NCBI RefSeq assembly: GCF_000316575.1
Contig: NC_019682.1
Coordinates: 3,656,001 to 3,720,000 of the forward strand
DNA length: 64,000 bases
Source: Calothrix sp. PCC 7507
GTDB lineage: Bacteria > Cyanobacteriota > Cyanobacteriia > Cyanobacteriales > Nostocaceae
Direction: 5' to 3'
The notes beneath the pieces were generated by a model that saw only the letters and a list, made by a program, of their open reading frames with translations, ran no database searches and was not told the DNA's origin. Positions 36,314 through 45,978 of the stretch are shown piece after piece (position 1 is the first letter of the stretch; each line of letters starts with the position of its first letter). The translations under genes and the position numbers were made by a program.

Positions 36314-36854
36314 AAGTGATGGATGGTGATTGGTAAATGCTGAAATCATTATAAGTAGATCCACCAGAAAAAAAGCGGCGTTGCATCAATGCGGGATGAT
36401 CTGTCTCACGCAGAGGAGCCAGTGCGATGCGCGGGTTCCCAAGGCACTCCGTTGGGCGGCTTCGCCGACTTGAAGGAAGTGCCGCCGCGTTGTAGCAACT
36501 GGCGTCGCGCAGAGAGAATAAGGAGTTTTAGATTTTAATACCAATTTAAAAAAAGAATGCGACAGATGGGTAGTAGCACAGCACCCATAAACTATCGGTT
36601 TTCCCGAAATTATATGGAAGCCGTGCCCGTACGAAGAATGTATGTGTTGCAAACATTATTTGAATTGGTATTAATACATAAAATTTCATCCCATGATTCA
36701 GCAACGCCAAAAAAGCTACATGTAGCGACTGTCGCATTCTTCTTTTAAATTGGTAGGAACTAAATCCTTATTGACAGTAATTCTGCCAATATTCAGTCAT
36801 AATCGCGGTAGAGATAATAGCAATAACTGTTGACTAATGTAGAGGCACTAAGCC
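36314..36854. repeat. Intergenic stretch holding a 217-bp MITE-like element (36539-36755)
   Basis: TACCAATTTAAAAAAAGAATGCGACAG at 36539 is inverted as CTGTCGCATTCTTCTTTTAAATTGGTA (36729-36755). The interior has no credible gene. The stretch 36390-36510 carries short palindromes (GGGCGGCTTCGCCGAC) typical of cyanobacterial repeats. Confidence 0.75.
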
Positions 36855-37655
36855 TTAGCTTTTAAAAATGATGTCGTACAGCGACAGCAAAATCTCCACC
36901 ACAATCAGAATCACCACATACCACTCTACTCGCTGGCTACTGCTATGCTGCATGAACTCCAGCACGGTTTGTGCGGTTTGGGAAATTAGCTCTAGTTTTC
37001 GTTCCAAAGCATTGTGACGCTCACGGATTTCGTACTCATCCTCTAAACGCAGATATAAGTTTTCTAGTTGTGGGGACTCCCACAGCAACTCCGGTTTATC
37101 GATAATCTCTACTCGACCCACAATTTTATGTTGAACTAACAGGGTAGATCCAAGTTGACGCAATAATTCCCGACTCTTGCGTTTATTCCTGTTATCACTC
37201 TGGAGACTAGCTGCAAATGGTTCAATTTGATCAAATACAGTTGCTATGCTCGTTTCATAATGAGAAAGAACAACACTTTTAGCAAGAATATCAGCCACTA
37301 TCTGTAAACGTTCTACACTAAATTCATGCAGGAAAATTTTTCCTTCTTTAACTCGCTCACTTTCCACAACATTCAGATGAACTTCCACTTCTTCTGTTTC
37401 GGGATCGGGAAAAGAGTCACTAACTTGAGAGGATAGTTGGGTCAAAAAGGCTACCTTTTCCGCAGGCTCAAGGTTAAACAGAACAACTGCTCCATAGCTC
37501 AGTAGCACCGCACAGCTGTGTTCACCTACTGTAACTATTAATGGCATAGTTGCCAAGCAAACGTAATTCTCCAATCTTTGTAGGTTAATCTTCTTACCAA
37601 GGAATAGGGCCTGCGCTCTAAAGTTATCTCTGTCATGAAAAAAGAGTTTTTGCAT
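36855..37655 (-). CDS. RMD1/DUF155 family protein
   Basis: 266 residues. FRAQALFLGKKINLQRLENY, EHSCAVLLSYGAVVLFNL and VVLSHYETSIATVFDQIEPFA match the RMD1 family, with a C-terminal transmembrane helix (WYVVILIVVEILLSLYDIIF). Eukaryotic members are mitochondrial or sporulation-related; bacterial function is unknown. The family is membrane-anchored by its C-terminus. Confidence 0.88.
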   Translation of the reverse strand: MQKLFFHDRDNFRAQALFLGKKINLQRLENYVCLATMPLIVTVGEHSCAVLLSYGAVVLFNLEPAEKVAFLTQLSSQVSDSFPDPETEEVEVHLNVVESERVKEGKIFLHEFSVERLQIVADILAKSVVLSHYETSIATVFDQIEPFAASLQSDNRNKRKSRELLRQLGSTLLVQHKIVGRVEIIDKPELLWESPQLENLYLRLEDEYEIRERHNALERKLELISQTAQTVLEFMQHSSSQRVEWYVVILIVVEILLSLYDIIFKS

Positions 37656-37684
37656 TGTCGCCCAATACTATGTTTTGTCTATTA

Positions 37685-37809
37685 AGGGAACATCAGGAAA
37701 TAAATTATCCCATCTTGTGATGCGGACAAGATGCCCACTAACCACCACAAATGGGCATCTTGTCCATCCCAAAATTTCTTGTGGGATGTTTTTTTATTGG
37801 GAATTCCCT
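37685..37809. repeat. Inverted-repeat element, family with AATAAATTATCC motif
   Basis: AGGGAACATCAGGAAATAAATTATCCC is inverted at the right as GGGATGTTTTTTTATTGGGAATTCCCT. Inside, GGACAAGATGCCCA (37724-37737) pairs with TGGGCATCTTGTCC (37752-37765). Related elements are at 41277-41397 and 45815-45925. Confidence 0.75.
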
Positions 37810-37990
37810 CTCTTACTATGTCTTTTCTAGTACATTTGAGCGATTGCTAAAACGATGAATTGTTAAACTCACATTCGGATGGCTCAATTGATTCCTCTGA
37901 TAGTGGGTATCTTCAGCTTTTGTTTACGAATCAGATATAAAGTTACAGAAGCGTTGCGAAAGCTGTATTATGCGACACCAAATTCCTTGA

Positions 37991-38245
37991 CTATGGATCT
38001 TCTGGTAAAATCCATTTAGGCGGTTCTGTCATCTTTTTCCGTAGTCGTTCTTCTGCCAACTCCAACATTTTATCTAAAGAAGTTTCTTCAAGAAATTGCG
38101 TAGTAGCTTTTCTAAACTCGATATTGGGACACTTATCCCCTAAAACACAGCCATTCACACAGGCTTCGGCGCAGTTAATTTTTTGCTCCACAGTGAATTC
38201 CTCTCTGTCTCCTTTCCCAATAAATCTTACCTTGCAATTTGCCAT
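37991..38245 (-). CDS. Small cysteine-containing conserved protein
   Basis: 84 residues from ATG 38245 (a longer frame starts at 38269). [15 protein letters not shown] gives four closely spaced cysteines, possibly a metal or iron-sulfur site. The C-terminus is [10 protein letters not shown]. The family appears confined to cyanobacteria as far as I recall; role unknown. Confidence 0.65.
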   Translation of the reverse strand: MANCKVRFIGKGDREEFTVEQKINCAEACVNGCVLGDKCPNIEFRKATTQFLEETSLDKMLELAEERLRKKMTEPPKWILPEDP

Positions 38246-38280
38246 CCTATTAGTCTCAATATCTACCATTTAGGGGGGGA

Positions 38281-38381
38281 TTGGGGACTGGGGACTGGGG
38301 ATTGGGGACTGGGGACTGGGGATTGGGGACTGGGGATTGGGGATTGGGGATTGGGGATTGGGCAATAGGCAATAGGCAATA
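38281..38381. repeat. STRR heptamer arrays, two types in tandem
   Basis: About eleven copies of GGGGA(C/T)T are followed by three copies of CAATAGG. A short ORF crossing it is a repeat artefact. It lies between the small Cys protein and mnmE. Confidence 0.9.
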
Positions 38382-38519
38382 GGTTATTATTTATCCCCCC
38401 TCATCTCCCCCTGCTCCCATTCGGCTACGCTCACGGCAAGCCTGCTCCCTGCTCCCTGCCCCTCCGCCTCTTCTGCCCCTTCTGCTACGCTAACCATATA
38501 TGTGCAATAAAGGTAGCTC

Positions 38520-39914
38520 ATGTCGGAAATCTTTGCTACTACTGGAACGATCGCCGCGATCGCTACTGCTGTTGTCCCCCAACAGGGTAGTGTGGGGATT
38601 GTGCGGGTGTCTGGTTCCCAAGCAATAGCGATCGCCCAAACTCTGTTTCACGCACCTGGGCGACAAGTTTGGTCAAGTCACCGCATTCTCTACGGTTACA
38701 TCCGCCATCCCCAAACACAACAATTAGTAGATGAAGCCTTGTTGCTGATTATGCAAGCACCCCGTTCTTACACCCGTGAAGATGTGGTAGAGTTCCATTG
38801 TCACGGGGGAATCATCGCCGTGCAGCAGGTGTTGCAACTGTGCTTAGAAAATGGCGCGAGACTCGCCCAACCTGGAGAATTTACCCTCCGCGCCTTTTTA
38901 AATGGGCGATTGGACTTAACCCAAGCTGAAAGTATTGCCGATTTGGTGGGGGCGCGATCGCCTCAAGCTGCCCAGATTGCTTTAATTGGTTTACAAGGGA
39001 AATTAGCTCATCCCATCCGCCAGTTACGCGCTAACTGTTTGGATATCCTCGCAGAAATCGAAGCCAGAATCGATTTTGAGGAGGACTTACCTCCGCTGGA
39101 TTATGAAGCTATTATCTCAGAAATTGAGAACATTACCACCGAAATTACCAGGTTAATCGCCACAAAAGACAAAGGTGAACTATTACGCACAGGCTTGAAA
39201 GTTGCAATTGTCGGGCGTCCGAACGTTGGTAAGTCCAGTTTATTGAACGCTTGGAGCCAGAGCGATCGCGCCATTGTCACCGACTTACCCGGTACAACCC
39301 GCGATGTGGTGGAATCCCAGCTAGTTGTCGGCGGAATTCCCGTGCAGGTGCTAGATACAGCGGGAATTCGGGAAACATTAGACCAAGTAGAAAAAATTGG
39401 CGTTGAGCGATCGCGTCGTGCCGCTAGCGCCGCTGATTTAGTCCTACTCACAATTGATGCTTCCGCAGGTTGGACAGCAGGCGATCAAGAAATTTACACA
39501 CAAGTGCAACACCGTCCTGTGATTCTGGTGATTAACAAAATCGACTTGGTACAAGAAGATGAAAGAAATACTCTGCAATCCCAAATCCCAAATCTAAAAT
39601 CTAAAATCTGCACAGCAGCCGCAAAAAGTCAAGGTATTGATGCTTTAGAAACAGCAATTTTAGAAATAGTAAAAACAGAAAAAATTCAAGCTGCTGATAT
39701 GGATTTAGCAATCAACCAAAGACAAGCCGCAGCTTTAATTAAAGCTAAAATATCCTTGGAGCAAGTACAAGCAACAATTACTGAGCAGTTACCCCTTGAT
39801 TTTTGGACAATTGACTTACGCGATGCCATTCATACATTCGGAGAAATCACTGGCGAAGAAGCTACAGAATCTGTACTTGATAGGATTTTTAGCAGATTTT
39901 GTATCGGTAAGTAA
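38520..39914 (+). CDS. mnmE: tRNA modification GTPase MnmE
   Basis: 464 residues, complete. The N-terminal tetrahydrofolate-binding domain ([35 protein letters not shown]) precedes a helical domain with an embedded G-domain: [30 protein letters not shown] and NKID. It ends with the required FCIGK Cys motif. With MnmG it installs cmnm5U34 on tRNAs. The stretch [15 protein letters not shown] near residue 350-365 is encoded by AATCCCAAATC-type short repeats inserted in frame. Confidence 0.97.
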   Translation: MSEIFATTGTIAAIATAVVPQQGSVGIVRVSGSQAIAIAQTLFHAPGRQVWSSHRILYGYIRHPQTQQLVDEALLLIMQAPRSYTREDVVEFHCHGGIIAVQQVLQLCLENGARLAQPGEFTLRAFLNGRLDLTQAESIADLVGARSPQAAQIALIGLQGKLAHPIRQLRANCLDILAEIEARIDFEEDLPPLDYEAIISEIENITTEITRLIATKDKGELLRTGLKVAIVGRPNVGKSSLLNAWSQSDRAIVTDLPGTTRDVVESQLVVGGIPVQVLDTAGIRETLDQVEKIGVERSRRAASAADLVLLTIDASAGWTAGDQEIYTQVQHRPVILVINKIDLVQEDERNTLQSQIPNLKSKICTAAAKSQGIDALETAILEIVKTEKIQAADMDLAINQRQAAALIKAKISLEQVQATITEQLPLDFWTIDLRDAIHTFGEITGEEATESVLDRIFSRFCIGK

Positions 39915-39941
39915 ATCACAAATATCTAACAAAAATTATCT

Positions 39942-40445
39942 ATGCATATCTCAATTCGTAAAGCAAGTATACAAGATACATTTATAGTTTCAGATGTTTT
40001 GCGAGAAGCAGCAGTATGGCTACAGCAGCGTGGTATACCTCTCTGGCATGATAGCGAAGTTACACCAGAAAGTATCTCTAAAGATATTGCTAACGGCCTA
40101 TTTTTCATAGCTGAATCGGATGGTGAGCCATCTGGGACAATCAAGTTTCAGCTTGAAGATTTACTTTTCTGGCCAGATATTGTTCAAGAAGATTCAGCAT
40201 TTATCCATCGCCTTGCTGTTAGACGGAATTACTCTGGTGGTAAAGTATCTTCAGCACTGCTTAATTGGGCTATTTCAAATGCACAAACACTCAAGAAAAG
40301 TTATTTACGCCTAGATTGCGATGCTGCGCGTCCACGTTTAAAAGCAGTATATGAAAAATTCGGTTTCTGTCATCACAGCGACAAACAAGTTGGTGCTTAT
40401 TTTGTCTCTCGCTACGAATATAAAATACCTGTAAAAGTGAACTAA
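39942..40445 (+). CDS. GNAT family N-acetyltransferase
   Basis: 167 residues. AFIHRLAVRRNYSGGKVSSALLNWAI holds the acetyl-CoA pyrophosphate-binding segment and LRLDCDAARPRLKAVYEKFGF the late GNAT motif. Substrate unknown. It starts 27 bp after mnmE. Confidence 0.85.
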   Translation: MHISIRKASIQDTFIVSDVLREAAVWLQQRGIPLWHDSEVTPESISKDIANGLFFIAESDGEPSGTIKFQLEDLLFWPDIVQEDSAFIHRLAVRRNYSGGKVSSALLNWAISNAQTLKKSYLRLDCDAARPRLKAVYEKFGFCHHSDKQVGAYFVSRYEYKIPVKVN

Positions 40446-40451
40446 ATTTAT

Positions 40452-41222
40452 ATGTCTTTTATTGATGAAATTAATCATGCTAATGCATTAATTGTGGGAG
40501 CGAGCCAAGGCATTGGTCTAGGTTTCGTGAAAAAATTATTGCAAGATGAGAGAATTACCAAAGTTTATGCAACTTATCGTCAACCGGAGTCTGCTTCTGA
40601 GTTAATAGCTCTAGAAAGTGAAAATCCTGAAAGATTAATTTGCTTGGCTCTGGATATTACTGATGAACTACAGATAGTTGAAATTGTGCAAACGATACGC
40701 ACTGAAGTCAAAAAACTACATTTAGTAATTAACTGTGTGGGACTTTTACATGACAGTAATTTACAACCAGAAAAAAGCTTAAGACAGCTTAATTCAGAAA
40801 ATTTGCTGCGTTACTTCCAAATCAATAGCATTGGTGCTGTCTTACTGGCTAAACATTTATTACCTTTATTTCGTCATGGAGAACGTAGTGTTTTTGCTAC
40901 TATTTCTGCCAAGTTAGGCAGTATTGGAGATAATCAACTTGGTGGATGGTACGGTTATCGCGCCTCAAAAGCTGCACTAAATATGTTTATGCGAACTGCA
41001 GCTATTGAGTATATCAGAAGCAGTCCTAAGACTTTCGTAGTAACTTTGCATCCTGGGACAACCGATACACGCCTCTCTCGTCCGTTCCAGGGAAATGTTC
41101 CCGCGGAAAAACTATTTTCTGTAGAACGCACTGTTAGTCAATTGCTGGGTGTGATTGAACAGCTGCAAGAAGGCGATAGTGGAAAGTTTTTCTCCTGGGA
41201 TGGGAGTCAATTACCTTGGTAA
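40452..41222 (+). CDS. SDR family oxidoreductase, C-factor-like
   Basis: 256 residues. LIVGASQGIGLGF near residue 15 is the Rossmann glycine motif; YGYRASKAALNMFMRTAAIEY holds the YxxxK pair; LHPGTTDTRLSRPFQGNVPAEKLF marks the CsgA/C-factor-like subgroup. It follows the acetyltransferase by 6 bp and is probably cotranscribed. Substrate unknown. Confidence 0.88.
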   Translation: MSFIDEINHANALIVGASQGIGLGFVKKLLQDERITKVYATYRQPESASELIALESENPERLICLALDITDELQIVEIVQTIRTEVKKLHLVINCVGLLHDSNLQPEKSLRQLNSENLLRYFQINSIGAVLLAKHLLPLFRHGERSVFATISAKLGSIGDNQLGGWYGYRASKAALNMFMRTAAIEYIRSSPKTFVVTLHPGTTDTRLSRPFQGNVPAEKLFSVERTVSQLLGVIEQLQEGDSGKFFSWDGSQLPW

Positions 41223-41276
41223 GTAGGACGACGCAAATAAAGCTAACTGTTATAGATTATCATTTGTCATTTATTT

Positions 41277-41397
41277 AGGGACTTCCAAAAAATAATTATC
41301 CAATTTACTCAGATACTATTTTTCTTTCTCCCCCTGCTCCCTGCTCCCTGCCCCCCTGCCTACATAGGATAGGATATTTTTTTAGTTGGAAGTCCCT
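41277..41397. repeat. Inverted-repeat element of the AATAAATTATCC family
   Basis: AGGGACTTCCAAAAAATAATTATCC is inverted at the right end as GGATATTTTTTTAGTTGGAAGTCCCT. The middle is a CCCCCTGCTCCCTG pyrimidine repeat. It is not coding. Confidence 0.75.
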
Positions 41398-41477
41398 TAT
41401 TCTTTTTCCTTGTTCCCCCAGATAAATGGTGCGTTACGCTGGTGCTAAGGAATCTATGTTACTTGTAGCCAAATAGT

Positions 41478-41804
41478 ATGAAGTTTTTTGTGCCAGCAGC
41501 CAAAGACGATATTAAAGCAGAGAAAGTGTATAGTGCGATCGCTAGTTCTGTCAAAGCGCCAATCACCGAAAAGCGAATTTGGCAGTTACAGTGGCGTGAC
41601 AACGAAATAGATATAGAAGCCGAGGTTGGGAAACCTTTACCATCTTCTTTTCAATCAGGCAAAGAACTAGTTCTCGCCATCTTTGATTGCGAAAACCTAT
41701 ATAAAATTTGTACTCTGAGCCGTGGAGGAGTCAAGGGAGAACCTATCTTGGTGGAAAAAAATGTTCAATCTGCAGCAACTTATTTCACTGAGTCTGATAA
41801 CTGA
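41478..41804 (+). CDS. Conserved hypothetical protein
   Basis: 108 residues, MKFFVPAAKDDIKAEKVYSAIAS followed by EKRIWQLQWRDNEIDIEAEVGKPL. No enzymatic motif is recognised. The stop lies in a TGATAAC STRR run with the CTTCGACTTCGCTCAG repeat, like that at 2323-2390. Confidence 0.7.
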   Translation: MKFFVPAAKDDIKAEKVYSAIASSVKAPITEKRIWQLQWRDNEIDIEAEVGKPLPSSFQSGKELVLAIFDCENLYKICTLSRGGVKGEPILVEKNVQSAATYFTESDN

Positions 41805-41834
41805 TACTTCGACTTCGCTCAGTACAAGTAACTG

Positions 41835-43175
41835 TTAACTGTTAACTGATTTAAACCGTTCTTTCGCGATTTGAAATGCTTCTTGCATGACAGACTGAAT
41901 TTTTTCAGGATCTGGTTTTTTACCCCCCATCAAGTCACCGAAGTAAACACAAGCACCTTCACCCAGTGCCCAAGTATACGCTGCAGCCCAAGATGCAGCA
42001 ATGACGCTACCAAAACCAGGTAAGAATTTGATTAACTCACGGGCGATCGCTTGGGCTAAAAAACCCCCGGCGATCGCACTCACAACCCCTCCCGCCTGAG
42101 ATGGGGTCAATGTTTGTCCATATAATTTTCCTAAAAGTCCCACCATCGAGACTTGCAAGGCAGTCAATACAGGCATAGTAGCAAATGGCAATGGTACAGC
42201 AGCGAGTGTAGCTGCCATAATCGCAAATGGCAACATATAACGCCGTCCAGCATCTCGGTAAATATTACCAAGCTGTTTACTAGCTTCCTCCCGATCTAAT
42301 AACTGATAAATCGCTTTAGCTTCCGCCTCTGGGAGTAAGTCTGCGAGGGTATCCCGCAGCGCTTCTAAGCCATAAAACACTGGATTATAACCATCTTCTT
42401 CTAAAGTGAAGTCGATCAAGACAGAGCGATTGCAAAGCTGTGTAAAGGCTTCCTGAATAGCGGTGTAAGCTCGGTTCACCTCTGCATAGTCTGGTGGATA
42501 GACAGGATGATCATCTGTACCTGGGGGATAGATTTCATGCAAGCAAGTAACCGCCAACAGACAAGGAATATCTGGATATTTCTCGCGTAATTCCTCAGCA
42601 ATTTGTCGTAGCGTTTCCGTGGCAAAGTCATTGATTTTAACCGTCAGAATCAGTACTCTGGCGCTGCGACTTGACTGCTGTAAATCTCCCACCAACTCCT
42701 GAATTATTGCTTGTGTATCTTGGTTTACATCTCCCAATCCCACCGTATCAGTAAAAATCAGCAACGGCAGATCATTAGAAGGGTAAGCATAGCGCTGAGT
42801 ATGTTGCGTATGGGGACGGAATCCCTGACCGATAATTTCCGCAGAAACTCCCGTCAGTCCCCGCACAATTGAACTTTTTCCCGCTTGGGGTTTACCAATC
42901 AGCATTGCTTCTGTTGTTGGCAGTTCGGCTCGAACCGTCTCCAAAATCTCCGCAACCTGAGTTTCGCTAACACTAAACCATCTAATAACCGTCTGTGCTA
43001 ATTGTTCTCCGGGTAGGAGTTGCACCAAACTTTGTGTCGCCTTGTTCCAAATACCAGTAATGCGGTTCGTCCAGGAATCATTAACTGACTTGGTTGTTAA
43101 ACCTTCAGTTGGTTCACTAGACTGCTGAGAATTAGCTGAATTACCGTCAGCATTATGTTGCTCAGTCATTGGCAT
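41835..43175 (-). CDS. GTPase with C-terminal DUF697-like membrane domain
   Basis: 446 residues. GKPQAGKSSIVRGLTG (G1, about 98), FTDTVGLGDV (G3) and LAVTCLHE in place of a canonical NKxD motif define the G-domain; the C-terminal third has hydrophobic helices (AIMAATLAAVPLPFATMPVL, GGVVSAIAGGFLAQAI) of the DUF697 type. Probably membrane-bound. The G4 motif is atypical, so nucleotide specificity is uncertain. It shares general architecture with the GTPase at 26638. Confidence 0.85.
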   Translation of the reverse strand: MPMTEQHNADGNSANSQQSSEPTEGLTTKSVNDSWTNRITGIWNKATQSLVQLLPGEQLAQTVIRWFSVSETQVAEILETVRAELPTTEAMLIGKPQAGKSSIVRGLTGVSAEIIGQGFRPHTQHTQRYAYPSNDLPLLIFTDTVGLGDVNQDTQAIIQELVGDLQQSSRSARVLILTVKINDFATETLRQIAEELREKYPDIPCLLAVTCLHEIYPPGTDDHPVYPPDYAEVNRAYTAIQEAFTQLCNRSVLIDFTLEEDGYNPVFYGLEALRDTLADLLPEAEAKAIYQLLDREEASKQLGNIYRDAGRRYMLPFAIMAATLAAVPLPFATMPVLTALQVSMVGLLGKLYGQTLTPSQAGGVVSAIAGGFLAQAIARELIKFLPGFGSVIAASWAAAYTWALGEGACVYFGDLMGGKKPDPEKIQSVMQEAFQIAKERFKSVNS

Positions 43176-43530
43176 CCAAACAGCCGGTAGATTCGGCGTT
43201 GCTGAAGGAAGTATGAATTTGTCATTCTGAACGGAACGTAGTGAAGTGAAGAATCTCGCAGATGCTTCATTCCGCTAGCGCTACATTCAGCATGACGATC
43301 GCAATTCATACCGCAATTAGCAACGTCGTAGATTCCAATTAACATTTTATCGGATATGTAGCAGTCCGCTTTGATTTTTGAACTACACGTAGGCAGGGCT
43401 ATGCCTTACAAAACCTTGATCTGGTGGGCATGGCCCACCCTACTACTAAACACCATAGTTAGGAATCATGCAAGTTAAGTCACGAAACCTAAATACACCT
43501 CAAACCCTTACCAATGACAAATACTGAAAT
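43176..43530. other. Intergenic stretch with repeats
   Basis: A GAATCTCGCAGATGCTTC...GCTAGCGCTACATTCAGCATGACGATCGC repeat follows the GTPase start, and a TTTGATTTTTGAAC element end occurs at about 43370 with a TAGGCAGGGCTATGCC...GGCATGGCCCACCCTA interior to 43445. No coding sequence is seen. Confidence 0.6.
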
Positions 43531-44295
43531 TTAAATACCCGCGCCGTCTAAAAACTCCTGTATTGCTTTATCTCTGAGATGACAAACAGAATCATCTTTT
43601 AGCAAGTTATCGTTTTTGCAGACTAAATTCATTGCCAGAACGGGAGTTTTTGGCGATGAATGTAATTGCTGGAGATTCTGTATTTGTTGTTCTAGCGATT
43701 CAATCCGGTCAACTAAAGCCCGAATTACTTCAGCTTCAGAATCTGGTAAGTTATTGTGTTCTAGGGGAGCAACCCGGACTCCTGAACGATAGATAATCCG
43801 ACCAGGTACACCGACTACAGTACAACTGGAAGGCACATCCCTTAAAACAACCGATCCAGCGCCAATGCGGACATTGTTACCAATTTGGATATTTCCCAGT
43901 ACCTTAGCACCAGCACCGACAACAACATTTTCGCCTAAAGTGGGATGGCGTTTGCCGCTCTCTTTGCCAGTACCGCCAAGGGTGACACCTTGATAAATCA
44001 GTGCATAGTCCCCCACGATCGCTGTTTCACCAATTACTACACCCATTCCGTGGTCAATAAATACGCCTTGTCCAATCGCTGCGCCTGGGTGGATTTCAAT
44101 TCCAGTCAAAAACCTCGCCATGTGAGAAATTAAGCGAGGAATAAAAGGAAGACCAATACTGTACAGCCAGTGAGCTAGCCGATGGAATAGCAAGGCTTGC
44201 CAACCTGGGTAACAAAATAAAACTTCCAACCAGTTACGAGCAGCTGGGTCACGTTCAAATATGATACGAAAGTCAGCACGTAGTGTAGATAGCAC
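43531..44295 (-). CDS. cysE: Serine O-acetyltransferase
   Basis: 254 residues from a GTG start. The N-terminal helices ([22 protein letters not shown]) lead into a left-handed beta helix of hexapeptide repeats ([52 protein letters not shown]) with the catalytic His in FIDHG and HPTLG. It makes O-acetylserine for cysteine synthesis. Longer C-terminal tail (about 40 residues) than the short plant-type enzymes. Confidence 0.95.
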   Translation of the reverse strand: MLSTLRADFRIIFERDPAARNWLEVLFCYPGWQALLFHRLAHWLYSIGLPFIPRLISHMARFLTGIEIHPGAAIGQGVFIDHGMGVVIGETAIVGDYALIYQGVTLGGTGKESGKRHPTLGENVVVGAGAKVLGNIQIGNNVRIGAGSVVLRDVPSSCTVVGVPGRIIYRSGVRVAPLEHNNLPDSEAEVIRALVDRIESLEQQIQNLQQLHSSPKTPVLAMNLVCKNDNLLKDDSVCHLRDKAIQEFLDGAGI

Positions 44296-44367
44296 GAGAT
44301 AGAACCCTCGGAAAGCAAAACAAGCTACATTCTTATATTATCCTTCCAGGTGTTATCTCGATAAAGA

Positions 44368-44486
<119 letters not shown>

Positions 44487-44972
44487 TTACTGCTGGATGG
44501 TCAAAGTATAGTTACGCTTGACTCCAGAATCAAATGTACCTACCCAAACTTGATAAGTTCCGCTTTTCCAGTTGCGGTCTTCAATGCTAGCGTCTTTACT
44601 CTTACCAGTGTCATCTCCGCAACGAATTGTGGTGTCGTCGGGACCTTTGATCAGCAAGGTGGTGTCCCCACCACTTTTGACTAGTATTTTTAAATTAGAA
44701 AAGTCTTTTTCTAAAATCAGGATGTGATCGGGATTGGGGTCAGCAAAGCCAATACAAGCTTTTTTATCCCGATCGCGATTACTAATAGCAGATAACGAGT
44801 AAGAACCGCTAGTATAACCGGAAACAGTTCCTTCTCCGGCATTAAAACCTGGTGATAGCTTTAAGACACCAAAATTTGATGTCTGTGCTATTGCAGGGGT
44901 AGCTATAATCGCGGTAAGTATAGCTGTAAGCCAGCCGCCTCTAACCCATCTTCGAGAGCGACAATACTTCAT
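44487..44972 (-). CDS. Secreted hypothetical protein with pre-peptidase-like domain
   Basis: 161 residues from ATG 44972, chosen over the long frame to 45074 because GGAGAG lies about 7 nt upstream and a signal peptide follows (WLTAILTAIIATPAIAQ, cleavage after AIAQ). The mature ~125 residues are beta-rich, with ILVKSGGDTTLLIKGPDDTTIRCGDD and GTYQVWVGTFDSGVKRNYTLTIQ. Probably periplasmic. Confidence 0.75.
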   Translation of the reverse strand: MKYCRSRRWVRGGWLTAILTAIIATPAIAQTSNFGVLKLSPGFNAGEGTVSGYTSGSYSLSAISNRDRDKKACIGFADPNPDHILILEKDFSNLKILVKSGGDTTLLIKGPDDTTIRCGDDTGKSKDASIEDRNWKSGTYQVWVGTFDSGVKRNYTLTIQQ

Positions 44973-45074
44973 GGGATCTCTCCAGGAGGCTATTTTATTA
45001 GTAACTATATATACATAATGCGAGAAAAAAACCGTAATATTCCAGAATCTGTGCCACATTGTTATGTGCCACAA

Positions 45075-45978
45075 TTATAAGTTTTGCAATTGTAGAGGCA
45101 ATACATTGCAGTCAAAAATAGAAAAAGGGGCAGGGAGTAGGAGGAAAGGTTTAAATTCAGCCTTTCCCCTGTCCCCCAGCGACAATTATTTACACCGAGT
45201 TACTTACGCTGTTTGAGGAGTTTCAGAAGATGTTTCTGCTGCAACACTTTTTATGCGACTGGTTGAGCTTCTGCGGATGCGTTCACTTTTGCGAACACTT
45301 ACGCATTGACAGGAACTCCTAAATATGAGTGGCGCGAAAACCACACATTTCGTAGGGGCAAGGCACTGCCTTGCCCTCAATCGCACGAGTCTGTTTAGGA
45401 TCGAAGTCATACGGCAATTCCCATGTTGATCCCAAGGTGTCAGGGCACGGCAGTGCCGATGCCCCTACGGTAAACACAAAAATTGCATGATAATTTTTAG
45501 CTAATTTCGTACAAAGTCAACAGCCTAGTAGTCTGTCAGGGTTGAAATGAGGAACTGTAGTGTGAGCGTCTCGCTCACGCGGGCTTTTCGGCCCGCACTA
45601 CCAAAAACCCCTCAAAACAAAATTGACAAACCACTAGGCGCAGCCCAACCTACAAATACTTAAAATATGTTCAAAAATCAAACTGGATTACTAATATTTG
45701 CTCAATTCGAGGAATTCAATGCTTGCTGCACTCATGAATTAACGACTCAATCATAGTTCAGTAAAAACCGAGAACCTTGGTCTCTTCAAGAAACCAAAGT
45801 TCCATTAGAAGTTAAGGGAATACCAAAAAATAAATTATCCCAAATCCTAGGGCGGGTTCTCCCCGCCCCTACTCTTACATACGATTGGTAAATTTATGAT
45901 TGGGATGTTTTTTTATTTGTTATTGTCATCTCTATTTTGGTTTGGAAAAAGGGAAAAATTTGCATTGAGCCTTTGCCC
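45075..45978. repeat. 900-bp repeat cluster without genes
   Basis: Contents in order: TACACCGAGTTACTTACGC-type repeat; 45441-45523 block nearly identical to 26258-26340; 45525-45638 inverted-repeat element (CTAGTAGTCTGTCAGG / CCACTAGG) with GCGAGCGTCTCGCTCACGC hairpin; a TTCAAAAATCAAA element end at about 45670-45690; and 45815-45925, an AATAAATTATCC family element. A 68-residue minus-strand ORF at 45204-45410 is not credible. Confidence 0.75.

Noticed and set aside
36557-36748. 63-residue frames on both strands within the 217-bp element
   Set aside because: They start and end within the inverted repeats and have no homologous features; explained by the repeat.
45204-45410. 68-residue minus-strand frame
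   Set aside because: It overlaps repeats, has no start-site signals and no recognisable domain.
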